DNA from: Herpetosiphon llansteffanensis
Lineage (GTDB): Bacteria; Chloroflexota; Chloroflexia; Chloroflexales; Herpetosiphonaceae
Reading direction: 5' to 3'
DNA length: 59,378 bases
Assembly (NCBI RefSeq): GCF_003205875.1
Contig: NZ_PUBZ01000096.1
Coordinates: forward strand, 1 to 59,378
Part shown: in pieces, positions 46,525 through 56,600 of the stretch
How positions within the stretch are numbered: the stretch's first letter is position 1
How the letters are laid out: the number at the start of each line of letters is the position of its first letter
The notes under the pieces: generated by a model
The model's database searches: none
What the model was told of the DNA's origin: nothing
The model's input: only the letters and a program-made list of their open reading frames with translations
Position numbers and translations under genes: made by a program

Positions 46525-49500
46525 GCTGGCGCTATCGGCGGCACAACATGGCATTTGGCTGGGTCAACAGCTTGATCCGAGTAGTCCGCTGTATAACACA
46601 GCAGAATATGTGAGCTTGTGCGGCGTGGTTGAGCTAGCCAATTTAACTGCGGCGATTGCGCAAGCCTTTGCCGAAGCCGAAACCTTGCATTTGCGGTTTG
46701 GCGTTGAATATGCGCAACCGTATGCCGTGATTGAGCCACAGCCAATCGAGCTGCCGCTGCACGATTTGCGTGATCAGCCAGATGCGGAAGCGCAAGCCTT
46801 GGCGTGGATGCAGGCCGATTTGAGCAATGTGGTTGATCTGGCGACTGGCCCGTTGTTCAAAACGGCAATTTTTCATGTTGCCGATGATCAGGTGTTGTGG
46901 TATTTGCGGGCGCATCATATTGCCTTGGATGGCTATAGTTTTGCCTTGCTGACCAAGCGCGTTGCCGAAATCTACTCGGCGTTGCAAACCAAGGCTGCGC
47001 TTAGCCCAAGTTTTGGTGCATTAGCCCCAGTGATTGGCGAAGATCAAACCTATCAAGCCTCGATTCAAGCCACGCTTGATCGCGAGTTTTGGCTCAATCG
47101 CTTTGCTGCGAATCCCCAAGTTGTTAGCTTGACCAAGCAAACTGGCTTATCGCAGCCGCGTAGCATTCGCTTGAGCACAGCCTTAGCCAGCGATTTGATT
47201 GAGCAATTGACGGCGATTGCCAAACCAAGCCGTAGCACCTGGCCCGATGCCTTGATGGCAGTGGTGGCGGCCTATCTCACCCGCTGGAACAACAGCGAGA
47301 GTGTGGTTTTGGGCATGCCCTTGATGAGCCGTTTGGGTTCGGTGGCGTTGCGCGTGCCGTGTATGGCGATGAATATTGTGCCATTGTGCCTCAATATCGC
47401 TGCTGAACACGATTTTGGCCAATTGACTGCCGTAGTAGCTGCCGAACGCAATGCCTTCCGCAAGCATGGCCGCTATCGCTACGAGCAGTTGCGCCGCGAT
47501 TTGGGCTTTGTCGGCGCTGGGCGGCGTTTATTCGGCCCAGTCGTCAATATTATGCCCTTCGATCACCCGCTGAATTTTGGCGAGTGCCAAGCCCAGAGCA
47601 CCACGCTCACCGCTGGCCCAGTCGAAGATTTGGCTTTCAACGTGATTTTGCGGGGCAATCAGCTGTATCTGACGCTTGAGGCCAATCCCGCTTGCTACAG
47701 CCAAGCAGCGCTTGATTATCATTTTGCTGCGATTCAGCAATTATTGAATACTTGGTTGGCAGAACCAACCAAGACCGTAGCTGAGCACCAAGTTTTGCCT
47801 GCGCCAATCGTGCTTGATGGCGGTGAATTGCGCTTGCCACTGACCAGCGTGATTGAGCAAATTTTGAGCAACGCCAAGCAGCAACCCTATGCTTTGGCCT
47901 TGGTGACTGATAGCGAGCAATTGAGTTATGCAGAGCTGGCGAGCCAGGTTCATGCGTGGGCTGGGCAATTGGTGCAACGCGGCGTAACTACTGACAGCGT
48001 GGTTGGTGTGGCCTTGCCGCGCAGCCGCGAGGCGATTGTGGCTATGTTGGCGACGCTCTGTTGTGGCGCTGCCTACCTGCCACTTGACCCACAATGGCCC
48101 GCAAGCCGCTTGGCGAGTGTCGTCGCCCAAGCCCAACCAACTTTGGTGTTGGCCCAACAAGCTTTTGATGTGCCGAATTTGGTGCTGGTTGAGCAACTTG
48201 GCAAATCGAATGCATGGTTCGAGGCGCGGGTCGATTTGGCCCAACCTGCCTACATCATGTATACCTCTGGCTCGACTGGTGAGCCAAAAGGCGTGGTGAT
48301 TAGCCACCAAGCTTTGGCTGGTTTTGTGCAGGCGGCGGCTGAGCGCTACGCGATTAATGAAGCTGATCGGGTGCTGCAATTTGCCCCGTTTGCTTTTGAT
48401 GCTAGCGTCGAGGAAATTTTCGTGACGCTTTGCCAAGGCGCAACCTTGGTGCTGCGCAACGATGCCATGCTCGAATCGTTGCAGCGTTTTGTGGCGGCTT
48501 GCCAAGAGCATGCGATTAGCGTGCTCGATTTACCGACCGCTTTCTGGCATGAATTAGCTGATAGCGTGGCCCAAGGCGTGGTGCAATTGCCCAATTGCCT
48601 GCGGGTGGTGATTATCGGCGGCGAGGCAGCACTGCCAGAGCGGGTTCGTGGCTGGTTGAATGTCGTTGAGCCAAGCGTGCGTTTGTTCAACACCTATGGT
48701 CCGACCGAGGCTACCGTGGTCGCAACCGTCGCCGAATTGAGCGACCCTGACCAACCAATTACGATTGGCCAACCGTTGGCTGGTGTGCAAGCGGCGATTT
48801 TCGGCAGCGACCAGCAACCGATTTTTGCTGGCGATGTTGGCGATTTGTATTTGCTGGGCAATGGCTTGGCAACGGGCTACTATCAACGCCCCGATTTGGA
48901 TGCGCTGAATTTTGGCAAGTTGAGCCAATTGCCCAACGCTCCGCGCGCTTATCGCACTGGTGATCGGGTACGCTTGCTCAATGGTCAGTTGCAGTTTGTT
49001 GGCCGTAGCGACGACGAATTCAAAATTAGCGGCCAGCGGGTTACGCCAGCCGAGATTGAATCGGTCTTTTTGCGCCACGAGGCTGTACGCGAAGTTGCGG
49101 TGATTGGCCAGCAGCTTGGCAATGCTAGCAAGCGCTTGTTTGCGGCGGTTGTGGCCAGCGAGCCAAGTTTGGGTGTGGCTGAATTACGCAATCACGCCAG
49201 CGACTATCTGCCAGCAGCGGTCATTCCGGCAGCAATTAGCATTGTCGAACGCCTGCCGCGCAGCAGTGCAGGCAAGATTGATCGCAAGGCTGTAGCGGCT
49301 TTAGCACCAGCGACCGTTATCAGCAATGTGGTTACCAACGATATCGCAGCATTAATTCGCCAAGTTTGGGCCGAAGTGCTGGGCCAAACCGAATTAAACG
49401 ACGAGGCTGATTTCTTCGCCTTAGGCGGTCAATCGTTGCAAACGATTCAGGTTGCCAATCGCTTGGGCATGGCCTTGGGCCGCGAAGTAACTGCCGCCTT

Positions 49501-50758
49501 GATCTTCCGCTATCCCACGATTGCGGGCTTGAGCCAAGCGCTCGACCCTGAATTTGCGCAAGCAAACCTGGCAGCACCGCAATTTTTGAGCGATGCCACG
49601 TTGCCTGAGCAGATTGTACCCAAGCAACTTGCCGCCCAGCCACGGCCAATCCAAACCGTGCTGTTGACTGGCGCGACTGGCTTTGTTGGCGCGCATCTGT
49701 TGGCCGAATTGCTGAACACAACCACCGCCAAAGTGATTTGCTTAGTACGGGCTGATTCTCGCGCGGTGGCTTTTGAGCGCTTACACGCAAGTTTGCAGCA
49801 CTACGAATTAGCAACCGAGCAGCTAACTGAGCGGGTTGAAGCTTGGCCGGGCGATTTGGCTCAGTCCCAATTTGGGCTTGATGCTCAGCAATGGCAAACA
49901 TTAATCGATCGCTGTGATCTGATTTATCACAATGCAGCGGTTGTCAGCGTGGTACGCGAATATAGCAGCTTGCGGGCGGTCAATGTTCAGGCTACCAGCG
50001 AAATTGTGCGCTTGGCAGCAGTGCATTGCACGCCAGTTCATTACGTTTCAACCTTGGCGGTTTCGCCACCGCAAAGCGTCATGCATCGTGTGCCCGAAGA
50101 TTTTGTGGCCGCGCATGCTGGCCTGCGCGATGGCTACAGCCAAAGCAAATGGGTCGCCGAACGCTTGCTCGAACAAGCGGCGACCCGTGGTTTGCCAGTG
50201 GCGGTCTATCGCTTGGGTCGCGTCGTTGGCCCAGTTCAAAGCAATTTCGTCAATCAAGATGATTTATTCTGGCGGATTGTCCAAGCAGGTGTGCCACGTG
50301 GCTTGCTGCCCAGCCTACCTGTCGAGGAAATCTGGAATCCAGTTGATTTTGCTGCACAGACAATCGTGCAATTAAGCCGTAATCATCGTGGTGTGCGGGT
50401 GTATAATCTTGCCCCGAGTGCTCCGCTGAGCTTTACCCAACTATTAAACTGGGTGGCTGATTATGGCTATGCTGTGCAATTGTGCAGTGTTGAACAATGG
50501 TATCAAGCCTTGCGTACAGCCGACGATGCAATGAGTCAGGCAACCCTAACCTTCTTTGATCGCCAGGCTGATGGCGGGGAACTGCCCAGCGCAATTGGTA
50601 CGATTGAAAACAAACGCTTGCTGCAAACGCTCGCAGCGCATGGCATCGCTGTGCCTGTGATCGACCGCGAGCGCTTCTTTGGCTATCTTGAGCGGTGTAT
50701 TCGGACGGGCTTACTACCTACACCCGATTTACGCCAGACTAGTATTGGTATACGCTAA
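46517..50758 (+). CDS. mxcG: NRPS C-A-PCP-reductase, myxochelin-type synthetase
   Basis: About 1413 residues. Condensation domain with HHIALDG at about 132-138; adenylation domain with [14 protein letters not shown] (about 578), [10 protein letters not shown] (about 723), YRTGD (about 812) and KISGQRV; peptidyl carrier with [10 protein letters not shown] (Ser near 973); terminal thioester reductase domain with [11 protein letters not shown] (about 1050) and YSQSKW (about 1209). By eye-alignment to GrsA the specificity residues read D-A-E-D-I-G-T-V-V-K; acidic residues at pocket positions 239 and 278 fit a basic substrate such as lysine. The layout equals MxcG, which joins two dihydroxybenzoyl groups to lysine and releases the product reductively, giving myxochelin A or its aldehyde precursor. 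The start is the ATG overlapping dhbB; the frame opens 34 codons earlier inside dhbB. Confidence 0.92.
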   Translation: MAKLALSAAQHGIWLGQQLDPSSPLYNTAEYVSLCGVVELANLTAAIAQAFAEAETLHLRFGVEYAQPYAVIEPQPIELPLHDLRDQPDAEAQALAWMQADLSNVVDLATGPLFKTAIFHVADDQVLWYLRAHHIALDGYSFALLTKRVAEIYSALQTKAALSPSFGALAPVIGEDQTYQASIQATLDREFWLNRFAANPQVVSLTKQTGLSQPRSIRLSTALASDLIEQLTAIAKPSRSTWPDALMAVVAAYLTRWNNSESVVLGMPLMSRLGSVALRVPCMAMNIVPLCLNIAAEHDFGQLTAVVAAERNAFRKHGRYRYEQLRRDLGFVGAGRRLFGPVVNIMPFDHPLNFGECQAQSTTLTAGPVEDLAFNVILRGNQLYLTLEANPACYSQAALDYHFAAIQQLLNTWLAEPTKTVAEHQVLPAPIVLDGGELRLPLTSVIEQILSNAKQQPYALALVTDSEQLSYAELASQVHAWAGQLVQRGVTTDSVVGVALPRSREAIVAMLATLCCGAAYLPLDPQWPASRLASVVAQAQPTLVLAQQAFDVPNLVLVEQLGKSNAWFEARVDLAQPAYIMYTSGSTGEPKGVVISHQALAGFVQAAAERYAINEADRVLQFAPFAFDASVEEIFVTLCQGATLVLRNDAMLESLQRFVAACQEHAISVLDLPTAFWHELADSVAQGVVQLPNCLRVVIIGGEAALPERVRGWLNVVEPSVRLFNTYGPTEATVVATVAELSDPDQPITIGQPLAGVQAAIFGSDQQPIFAGDVGDLYLLGNGLATGYYQRPDLDALNFGKLSQLPNAPRAYRTGDRVRLLNGQLQFVGRSDDEFKISGQRVTPAEIESVFLRHEAVREVAVIGQQLGNASKRLFAAVVASEPSLGVAELRNHASDYLPAAVIPAAISIVERLPRSSAGKIDRKAVAALAPATVISNVVTNDIAALIRQVWAEVLGQTELNDEADFFALGGQSLQTIQVANRLGMALGREVTAALIFRYPTIAGLSQALDPEFAQANLAAPQFLSDATLPEQIVPKQLAAQPRPIQTVLLTGATGFVGAHLLAELLNTTTAKVICLVRADSRAVAFERLHASLQHYELATEQLTERVEAWPGDLAQSQFGLDAQQWQTLIDRCDLIYHNAAVVSVVREYSSLRAVNVQATSEIVRLAAVHCTPVHYVSTLAVSPPQSVMHRVPEDFVAAHAGLRDGYSQSKWVAERLLEQAATRGLPVAVYRLGRVVGPVQSNFVNQDDLFWRIVQAGVPRGLLPSLPVEEIWNPVDFAAQTIVQLSRNHRGVRVYNLAPSAPLSFTQLLNWVADYGYAVQLCSVEQWYQALRTADDAMSQATLTFFDRQADGGELPSAIGTIENKRLLQTLAAHGIAVPVIDRERFFGYLERCIRTGLLPTPDLRQTSIGIR

Positions 50759-50786
50759 GTTTTTAGCATACGAAGGAATTACACCA

Positions 50787-51866
50787 ATGACATCCCTCTC
50801 AGTTCGTTTTCGTTCGTTATTGGCCTTGCTCGCGCTTGTAACCTTGGCTGCTTGTGGCTCGACGGCTGCTCCAACCGCAACCACGGCTCCAGCAGCAACC
50901 GAAGCCTCAGCAGCGACCACCGCTCCTGCGGTAACCGAAGTACCAGCAGCAAGCGAAGTACCAGCAGCGACCGAAGCAGCACCAACTGCCGAAGCAACCA
51001 CAGAAACCAGTGCTAGCGGTACGCGCAGCATTGAAACCCGCTATGGCAACGTTGAAGTGCCAGCGACCCCTGCTCGGTTGGTTACGCTTGATGAAGGCGC
51101 ATTAGATACCGCTGTTGCTTTGGGCATCATCCCTGTCGGCGGCATTAGCTCACGCTTGACCGATGGTGTTGCACCTTACATCGCCGATAAAGTACCTGGG
51201 ATTGCGATTGTTGGTAACCCTGGCGAAATCAACTTCGAAGCAGTGATTGCTGCAACCCCCGACTTGATTTTGACCCACAACCGCATCGACGAAGAAACCT
51301 TCAAAAAATTGAGCGCTATTGCTCCAACCATCGTGCCAACCAACGGCATCGGCGCTTGGAAAGATGCAGCTGGCGAATATGCAGCAGCCTTGGGCAAAAC
51401 CAGCGAACTCGAAGCTTGGTTGAAAGAGTTCGATGCTAAAGTTGCTGATGCCAAAACCAAATTGGCAATCAAAGCAGGCACAACTGGCGCAGTTATCCGC
51501 TGGATGCCCCAAGGCCCATTGGTGATGGGTCGCTTGTTGCCAGCCGTTGTGTTAATTGAAGAATTGGGCTTGACCTTGCCCCAAGTTGCAATCGACTTAG
51601 GCACCGATGCACCACACACCGATGTTTTGAGCTTGGAACAATTATCAACCGTTGATACCGACTGGTTGTTTGTCGCCACGTTCAACGCTGAAGGCGATAC
51701 CGCTTTGGCTGGCGCTCGCGAACAAGCAGCCTTTAGCCAATTGAAAGCAGAGAAAGCCAAGCAAGTTGTTGCTGTCAATGCGCAACTCTGGAGCAGCGCA
51801 TTCGGCCCATTGGCCGCCGATGCCATCTTGAGCGACATTGTAGCCAACGTTCCTGCTGCACAATAG
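50787..51866 (+). CDS. Iron-siderophore ABC transporter substrate-binding lipoprotein
   Basis: The 359-residue lipoprotein has lipobox LAAC (Cys near 23), followed by an Ala/Thr/Pro/Glu-rich tether of about 55 residues. A FecB/FhuD-like class III binding fold follows, starting at RSIETRYGNVEVPATPARLVTLDEGALDTAVALG and containing NFEAVIAATPDLILT and the C-terminal LWSSAFGPLAADAILSDI. In a monoderm it would be anchored outside the membrane and present ferric siderophore to the two permeases downstream. AAGGAA lies 9 nt before the ATG, and the gene begins 28 bp after the NRPS stop codon. Confidence 0.92.
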   Translation: MTSLSVRFRSLLALLALVTLAACGSTAAPTATTAPAATEASAATTAPAVTEVPAASEVPAATEAAPTAEATTETSASGTRSIETRYGNVEVPATPARLVTLDEGALDTAVALGIIPVGGISSRLTDGVAPYIADKVPGIAIVGNPGEINFEAVIAATPDLILTHNRIDEETFKKLSAIAPTIVPTNGIGAWKDAAGEYAAALGKTSELEAWLKEFDAKVADAKTKLAIKAGTTGAVIRWMPQGPLVMGRLLPAVVLIEELGLTLPQVAIDLGTDAPHTDVLSLEQLSTVDTDWLFVATFNAEGDTALAGAREQAAFSQLKAEKAKQVVAVNAQLWSSAFGPLAADAILSDIVANVPAAQ

Positions 51867-52327
51867 CGGCATGGGGGCTGGTTGTTGGGGATTGGGGATC
51901 AGTTCGATCTACAATCCCCGACGATTGCAATAGCTGGAAGCTGGTTGTTGGGGATTGGGGATCAGTTCGATCTACAATCCCCGACGATTGCAATAGCTGG
52001 AAGCTGGAAACCGCGAAGAGCGCGAAGCACGCGAAGAATACGAAGCAGAGCAAGGTTGGGGATTGGGATGAATAAAAACAATCCTCAAAACAAACATTAG
52101 GGGGTGCAGGGGGATTAAAGCCCCCTGCGTCTCCCGCTGGCGGGACGGAAGGGTGAAAAATCCCTTGGCCGGGATTGGTTGTTGGGGATCGGGGATTAGC
52201 TCGATTGCGGTAGCAGAATAATCAGTGTCATCTGTGTCAATCTGTGGCTAAAAATAGTTTTTGCTTTCCCAGTCCCCAGCCCCCAGCAACCGATCCCCAA
52301 ATTAAAACATTCTTGGGAAACACAATA
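51867..52327. repeat. Intergenic mosaic with 63-bp tandem duplication
   Basis: A 63-bp unit beginning CTGGTTGTTGGGGATTGGGG is repeated twice head to tail (51878-51940 and 51941-52003). After it come AACCGCGAAGAGCGCGAAGC (about 52008), a GC-rich hairpin and further words such as TTGGTTGTTGGGGATCGGGG (about 52175) and TCTGTGTCAATCTGTGGC (about 52232). There is no gene. It splits the siderophore transport operon after the binding protein. Confidence 0.88.
52106..52128. terminator. GC-rich hairpin after the binding-protein gene
   Basis: GCAGGGGG (52106-52113) pairs perfectly with CCCCCTGC (52121-52128) around ATTAAAG, followed shortly by a second small hairpin CCCGC-TG-GCGGG. No T-run follows. 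It may end or attenuate the transcript ahead of the permease genes, or may simply be part of a repeat. Confidence 0.45.
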
Positions 52328-53338
52328 ATGGCTACGACTTTTCTCTCGCGACGCATGCTCATTGGAGTGCTGGCAGCCCTAGGCTTGCTGGCAATTGTTG
52401 TTTTATTGAGCCTTGGCATTGGCTCAGATAACGCAATTGGCTTTGCGCAAGTGCTGGCGGTGCTGCAAGGCGCAGGCGATGATCAAGCCCGCATGACGGT
52501 GCTCGATTTACGTGTGCCCCGCACCATTATTGGCTGTTTTGTTGGGGTCGCGCTTGGCTCTGCTGGCGCACTGCTCCAATCGGCGGCGCGTAATCCCTTG
52601 GCCGAACCAGGCTTGTTGGGCGTGAGCGCAGGTTCGGCAACCGCAGTCGTCATTTCAATTGCCCTTGGTGCGAGCCTGGATAATTTGCAAGTTTGGATTG
52701 CGATTGTTGGTGCGTTGCTTGGCTGTAGCGTAGCCTTAGGTGTCGCCCGCATGAGTGGCCTCGGCGATGATCCGATTCGTTTGGTGCTTGCTGGTGCTGC
52801 CTTGAGCAGTATGTTGGCAGCAGTTTCATCGGTAATTCTTTTGACCGATCAACGCACTGCCGATGAAGTACGCTTTTGGACGATTGGCGCAATTGCTGGC
52901 CGTAATTTGAGCAGCATCAGGCCTGCGATTCCTGTATTATTATTGGGTTTGGCGGTTGCCTTGTTGCTCGCGCGACCATTGGCGGCCTTAGCGCTGGGCG
53001 AAAAAGTTGCCAGCGGGCTTGGCCAACGCCCAAAATTAGTGCGCACTGGCGTGATGATCAGCGTGGCCTTATTAGTTGGCTCGGCCACAGCCATGGCTGG
53101 CCCAATTGGCTTTGTTGGGCTGGTAGTGCCGATTGCGGCGCGGGCGATTGTCGGGCCGGATATTCGGCGGGCCTTGATTGTGGCGGTGTTGCTTGGCCCA
53201 AGTTTTGTGTTGCTTGCTGATGTGCTTTCGCGGATTGTCGCACGGCCAACCGAAACCCCGCTGGGCGTGATTTCAGCCCTGATTGGTGCGCCAATTTTGG
53301 TCTTGATTGTGCGTAGCCAACGCTTGCCAGCGCTCTAG
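52328..53338 (+). CDS. FecCD-type iron-siderophore ABC permease (first)
   Basis: The 336-residue membrane protein of the FecCD/BtuC family should have about ten membrane helices. Typical blocks are VLDLRVPRTIIGCFVGVALGSAGALLQSAARNPLAEPGLLGVSAG, TIGAIAGRN, TAMAGPIGFVGLVVPIAARAIVGPD and the C-terminal PTETPLGVISALIGAPILVLIVR. It pairs with the next gene to form the translocation channel. I take the ATG at 52328, as the open frame upstream translates repeat DNA. The ribosome site (GGGA, about 11 nt) is weak. The next gene starts 10 bp after its stop codon. Confidence 0.93.
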   Translation: MATTFLSRRMLIGVLAALGLLAIVVLLSLGIGSDNAIGFAQVLAVLQGAGDDQARMTVLDLRVPRTIIGCFVGVALGSAGALLQSAARNPLAEPGLLGVSAGSATAVVISIALGASLDNLQVWIAIVGALLGCSVALGVARMSGLGDDPIRLVLAGAALSSMLAAVSSVILLTDQRTADEVRFWTIGAIAGRNLSSIRPAIPVLLLGLAVALLLARPLAALALGEKVASGLGQRPKLVRTGVMISVALLVGSATAMAGPIGFVGLVVPIAARAIVGPDIRRALIVAVLLGPSFVLLADVLSRIVARPTETPLGVISALIGAPILVLIVRSQRLPAL

Positions 53339-53348
53339 GAGAACGTCA

Positions 53349-54455
53349 ATGGATCGGCTTTCAATGACCTCAACAACCAGTGCTTCTAGCGATTTACTAG
53401 CACCAGCAACGTTTAATGGGCGGCCAGCAGGCTTGTGGTTGCTGCGCTTTGGGCGCTTTAGTCTCTTGTTGGATCGGCGGGCGTGGCTGGCGAGTTTGCT
53501 TTTGCTGCTTGCTACAATTGTGCTAATTGGCTTGAGCCTTGGCAGTGGCACGGTCAAAATTGCACCATTTGATGCTTTGGCGGCGTTGTTCAATCAAGGC
53601 GAAACCAAAACTATTTTTATTGTGCGCGATTTACGCCTGACTCGGGTTTTGGGTGGTGGTATGGCTGGCGCGGCCTTGGGCATGGCTGGTTGTTTGCTGC
53701 AAACGCTGAGCCGCAATCGGCTTGCCAACCCCGATACGATTGGCATCGATAATGCGGCAACGGCTTTTGCGGTTGCCTCAGTCGTGGGGGTCAGCACAAC
53801 CCTAGCGCCCTCGGCCATGGCATTAACTGGCGCGATTACGATGCTCTCATTGACCTTTGCATTGAGTGGCGGAGCTGGCACGCGCGGCTATCGTTTCCTC
53901 ATAACAGGGCTTGGCTTGGGTGCAATCTGTGGTGCTGCCACCAATTTGATGCTGGCGCGAGCACCCATCGACGCTGCTAACACTGCCTTTCCTTGGACTG
54001 TCGGTAGCCTGAACAATCGTTCGGGTGTGGTGGTAACGCTGTTGGCTTGGGGCGTGGTGGTGATGTTGCCGCTGGCAACGATTGTCGGCAAACGCCTGAA
54101 TTTGGTGCGCTTGCCCGATGCGGTGGCCCAAAGTTTGGGCGTGCGGGTTAATCGCCTGCGCTTCTTTACGATTGTATTGGCTGGCAGTTTGACTGGGCTG
54201 GCGGTTGCAGTTGCTGGCCCAGTCGGCATGATTGGCTTGGCAGCCCCCGAATTGGGTCGGCGTTTAGCTGGCCCGCGCACCGTGCCCATTATTCCGGCGG
54301 CCTTGGCTGGCGCATGTTTTACCATGCTGGCCGATTTGCTTGGGCGCACGTTATTCAGCCCAACTGAAATTCCGGTGGGCATCGTAACCGCGTTGGTTGG
54401 TGGCCCCTACTTATTATGGTTCCTGTTGCGAACCCCGAGAGGCAAACAATTATGA
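53349..54455 (+). CDS. FecCD-type iron-siderophore ABC permease (second)
   Basis: The 368-residue FecCD/BtuC permease is the partner of the preceding one. It shows FIVRDLRLTRVLGGGMAGAALGMAGCLLQTLSRNRLANPDTIGI, PWTVGSLN, AVAGPVGMIGLAAPELGRRLAGPR and FSPTEIPVGIVTALVGGPYLLWFL. An N-terminal extension of about 45 residues precedes the first membrane segment. The start at 53349 is supported by AGGAG 7 nt upstream. Its stop overlaps the ATPase start (ATGA), so the transporter genes are translationally coupled. Confidence 0.93.
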   Translation: MDRLSMTSTTSASSDLLAPATFNGRPAGLWLLRFGRFSLLLDRRAWLASLLLLLATIVLIGLSLGSGTVKIAPFDALAALFNQGETKTIFIVRDLRLTRVLGGGMAGAALGMAGCLLQTLSRNRLANPDTIGIDNAATAFAVASVVGVSTTLAPSAMALTGAITMLSLTFALSGGAGTRGYRFLITGLGLGAICGAATNLMLARAPIDAANTAFPWTVGSLNNRSGVVVTLLAWGVVVMLPLATIVGKRLNLVRLPDAVAQSLGVRVNRLRFFTIVLAGSLTGLAVAVAGPVGMIGLAAPELGRRLAGPRTVPIIPAALAGACFTMLADLLGRTLFSPTEIPVGIVTALVGGPYLLWFLLRTPRGKQL

Positions 54456-55261
54456 GTGTTTCTCCCCCAGCGGCTTTGCAAACCCAAAATTTGGTTTTGG
54501 GCTACCAACGCACGACGATTATCGACCAGTTGAATGCCTCGATTCCTCATGGCCAAGTTACGGCAATTATCGGCCCAAACGGCTGTGGCAAATCGACCTT
54601 GTTAGCAGGTTTGGCCAAATTACACCCCGCTAAACAGGGCCATATTTTGCTCGATGGCCGCGATATTGCGCGTCTTTCGCCGCGTGAGATGGCGCAATCA
54701 CTCGCCTTGCTACCCCAAGATGGGGTTGCGCCCGATGGCATGACAGTGGCTGATTTGGTGCGTTTTGGCCGTCACCCGCATACAGGCTTGCTGCGCCAAT
54801 GGTCAAAAGATGATCAACAGGCTGTAGTCGAGGCGATTGCTACTGCCGATCTGAGCAGCATGGCCGATCGTCCGCTGACGACGCTCTCCGGTGGACAGCG
54901 CCAACGGGCTTGGATTGCCATGGCACTGGCGCAAGCTACGCCCTTGCTGCTGCTCGATGAGCCAACTGCGGCGCTTGATCTTGGCCATCAAATCGAAGTA
55001 TTCGAGCTGATTCGCCAATTATCAGCAGAAGGCAAAACTGTGGTGATGGTAGTGCACGATTTGGCCAGTGCTTGTCGCTACGCCGATCATCTGATTGCCA
55101 TGCACAATGGCTCAATTATCGCTGCTGGACAGCCCAAAACCATTGTCACACCCGAATTAATTCATCAACTGTATGGCGTTCACTGCCACTTAATTCCCGA
55201 TCCTATTAGTGGTACGCCAGTTATTGTTGGTGTGCAACGCAGTATAGAGCATAGAGCATAG
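54452..55261 (+). CDS. Iron-siderophore ABC transporter ATP-binding protein
   Basis: The 269-residue ATPase of the FecE/FepC group has Walker A GPNGCGKST, Q-loop LLPQDG, signature TTLSGGQRQRAW, Walker B PLLLLDEPTAALD and switch His in MVVHDLASACRYADH. It energises siderophore import through the two permeases. The start is the ATG at 54452, overlapping the permease stop. Its last residues, RSIEHRA, are encoded by an AGTATAGAGCATAGAGCATAG repeat that also supplies the stop codon, so the native 3' end appears to have been replaced by intergenic repeat DNA. Confidence 0.95.
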   Translation: MSVSPPAALQTQNLVLGYQRTTIIDQLNASIPHGQVTAIIGPNGCGKSTLLAGLAKLHPAKQGHILLDGRDIARLSPREMAQSLALLPQDGVAPDGMTVADLVRFGRHPHTGLLRQWSKDDQQAVVEAIATADLSSMADRPLTTLSGGQRQRAWIAMALAQATPLLLLDEPTAALDLGHQIEVFELIRQLSAEGKTVVMVVHDLASACRYADHLIAMHNGSIIAAGQPKTIVTPELIHQLYGVHCHLIPDPISGTPVIVGVQRSIEHRA

Positions 55262-55429
55262 AACATAGAGCATAGGGGATCGGTTGTTGGGGGTCAGGGG
55301 TCAGGGACTAGGGATCAGGCCGAATCCAATAGCCATACCTTCGTGCTCTTCGTGCGCTTCGTGGATCAAAAACGTAGCCTTCGTGACCTTCGTGGATCAA
55401 TAAACTACTATTTTTATAAGGAGCAACTC
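55262..55429. repeat. Micro-repeat mosaic between ATPase and DUF2218 genes
   Basis: AACATAGAGCATAGGGGATCGG is followed by GTTGTTGGGGGTCAGGGGTCAG and then TCGTGCTCTTCGTGCGCTTCG and CCTTCGTGACCTTCGTGGAT. All are words shared with other intergenic regions in the window. The AAGGAG ribosome site of the next gene lies at its right end. Confidence 0.75.
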
Positions 55430-55711
55430 ATGCAATCGAAAGCCATTATTCCAACCGCACTTGGCTCAAGCTACATCAAAAAATTGTGCAAACACTACGC
55501 CCACAAAATCAAGGTCGAATACGACGATCAACAAGGCATGGCCTATTTTGCCATGGGCACTTGCGCCATGCACGCCGAAGCCGAACAGCTAAGCTTTGTA
55601 ATCGACGCTGAAACTCCCGAAGCGATTGCCACTATTCAACACATTATGGACGAACATTTTGAGCAATTTGCCTTCCGCGAAAAACTCAAAATCGAATGGC
55701 AAGCCGATTAA
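55430..55711 (+). CDS. DUF2218 domain protein
   Basis: The 93-residue protein has the pattern of DUF2218: an N-terminal IIPTALGSSYIKKLCKHYAHKIKVEYDDQQG, a central FAMGTCAMHAEAEQLSFVIDAET and a C-terminal IMDEHFEQFAFREKLKIEWQ. DUF2218 proteins are small, function unknown, and in several bacteria sit beside siderophore transport or utilisation genes. The location at the end of this siderophore locus agrees with that. The ATG at 55430 follows AAGGAG by 8 nt. The role, perhaps in handling imported iron or siderophore, is inference. Confidence 0.82.
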   Translation: MQSKAIIPTALGSSYIKKLCKHYAHKIKVEYDDQQGMAYFAMGTCAMHAEAEQLSFVIDAETPEAIATIQHIMDEHFEQFAFREKLKIEWQAD

Positions 55712-56210
55712 AGGATGAGGGATGAGGGCAAAAGTCAGAACATAGAGCAGAGAATATAGAATCTATGGCTACAGGCTATTGGCTATCGGAAATTGAGTTG
55801 AAATCGCAACAATTGTTCCGATAGTCAATAGCTGTAATGGTACATTGGATTGGCAATCGTGTTCCCTCACCCCCCAGCCCCCTCTCCCACTGAACGCGGG
55901 CGAGGGTGAGCCGACCATGGTGTATCACACATCGTGACAGAACCGCACGATTAAAGCCCCTCGCCCGCGCACGGGCAAGGGGTTGGGGTGAGGGGATCAG
56001 GCGGTGGTTAACGTGATGTACCATTACCAATAGCCTATAGCCTCATCATCCTTCGTGCTCTTCGTGTCCTTCGTGGATCAAAAAATTAACGTAGAGGCGC
56101 AGAGAGATTGTGGCTTTTGGCTATTGGTAAATAATCTGAGCCAATCTGTGCAATTTGTGGCTAAAAAATAATCATTCGCGATCTTTGCTGAGGGGCTTTT
56201 CTTTGTTCTG
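55712..56210. repeat. Intergenic mosaic with palindromic repeat copy 7
   Basis: This 499-bp gap lies between convergent units. It holds words such as AACATAGAGCAGAGAATATAG (about 55739) and GGCTATTGGCTATCGG, then a standard GC-rich nested palindrome at about 55860-55999 (CCCTCACCCCCCAGCC ... GGTTGGGGTGAGGGGATC), then TTCGTGCTCTTCGTGTCCTTCG (about 56050) and CAATCTGTGCAATTTGTGGC (about 56143). No gene is seen. Confidence 0.85.
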
Positions 56211-56576
56211 TTACACGTGTGTAATAGATCGCACAACATACAATCCATAACCACATAATCCAAGCACAATGATCACAGCTCCAATAATGTACAGATCCCA
56301 AGGCGGTTGCTTACGATGCAAGGTTTGTCGAATATCTTGAACTATTGTAACTAGAAAGAGGAGAGTAAGCAGCATAAAGGGAATAAGATATAGGTTTTCG
56401 GGTTCCATTTGGATATAGTGACTAAAACTCGCTCCTCGCTGGATAGTTTCACGATAATGATTTATTTCATAGGGTAGCACGATCAAATTTGCAATACTAA
56501 CCACTGTAAAAACGCAAACAACCCGTGCAATCATTGGCCAAAGGCGTAGCTTCTTGGTTGGAACTTGATACCCCAT
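56211..56576 (-). CDS. Hypothetical membrane protein, three transmembrane segments
   Basis: The 121-residue protein has three hydrophobic segments: about 14-34 (MIARVVCVFTVVSIANLIVLP), 63-80 (LYLIPFMLLTLLFLVTIV) and 92-113 (WDLYIIGAVIIVLGLCGYGLYV). No known motif. GAGAGG lies 7 nt before the ATG. It is the last gene of a three-gene minus-strand run with a lipoprotein and a SUKH protein, 24 bp downstream of the lipoprotein. Confidence 0.7.
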   Translation of the reverse strand: MGYQVPTKKLRLWPMIARVVCVFTVVSIANLIVLPYEINHYRETIQRGASFSHYIQMEPENLYLIPFMLLTLLFLVTIVQDIRQTLHRKQPPWDLYIIGAVIIVLGLCGYGLYVVRSITHV

Positions 56577-56600
56577 TTGTAACCTCTCATCCGCTTTTGT

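Noticed and set aside
52244-52327. 28-codon N-terminal extension of the first permease
   Set aside because: It is encoded in intergenic repeat words, and the family begins near MATTFLSRR.
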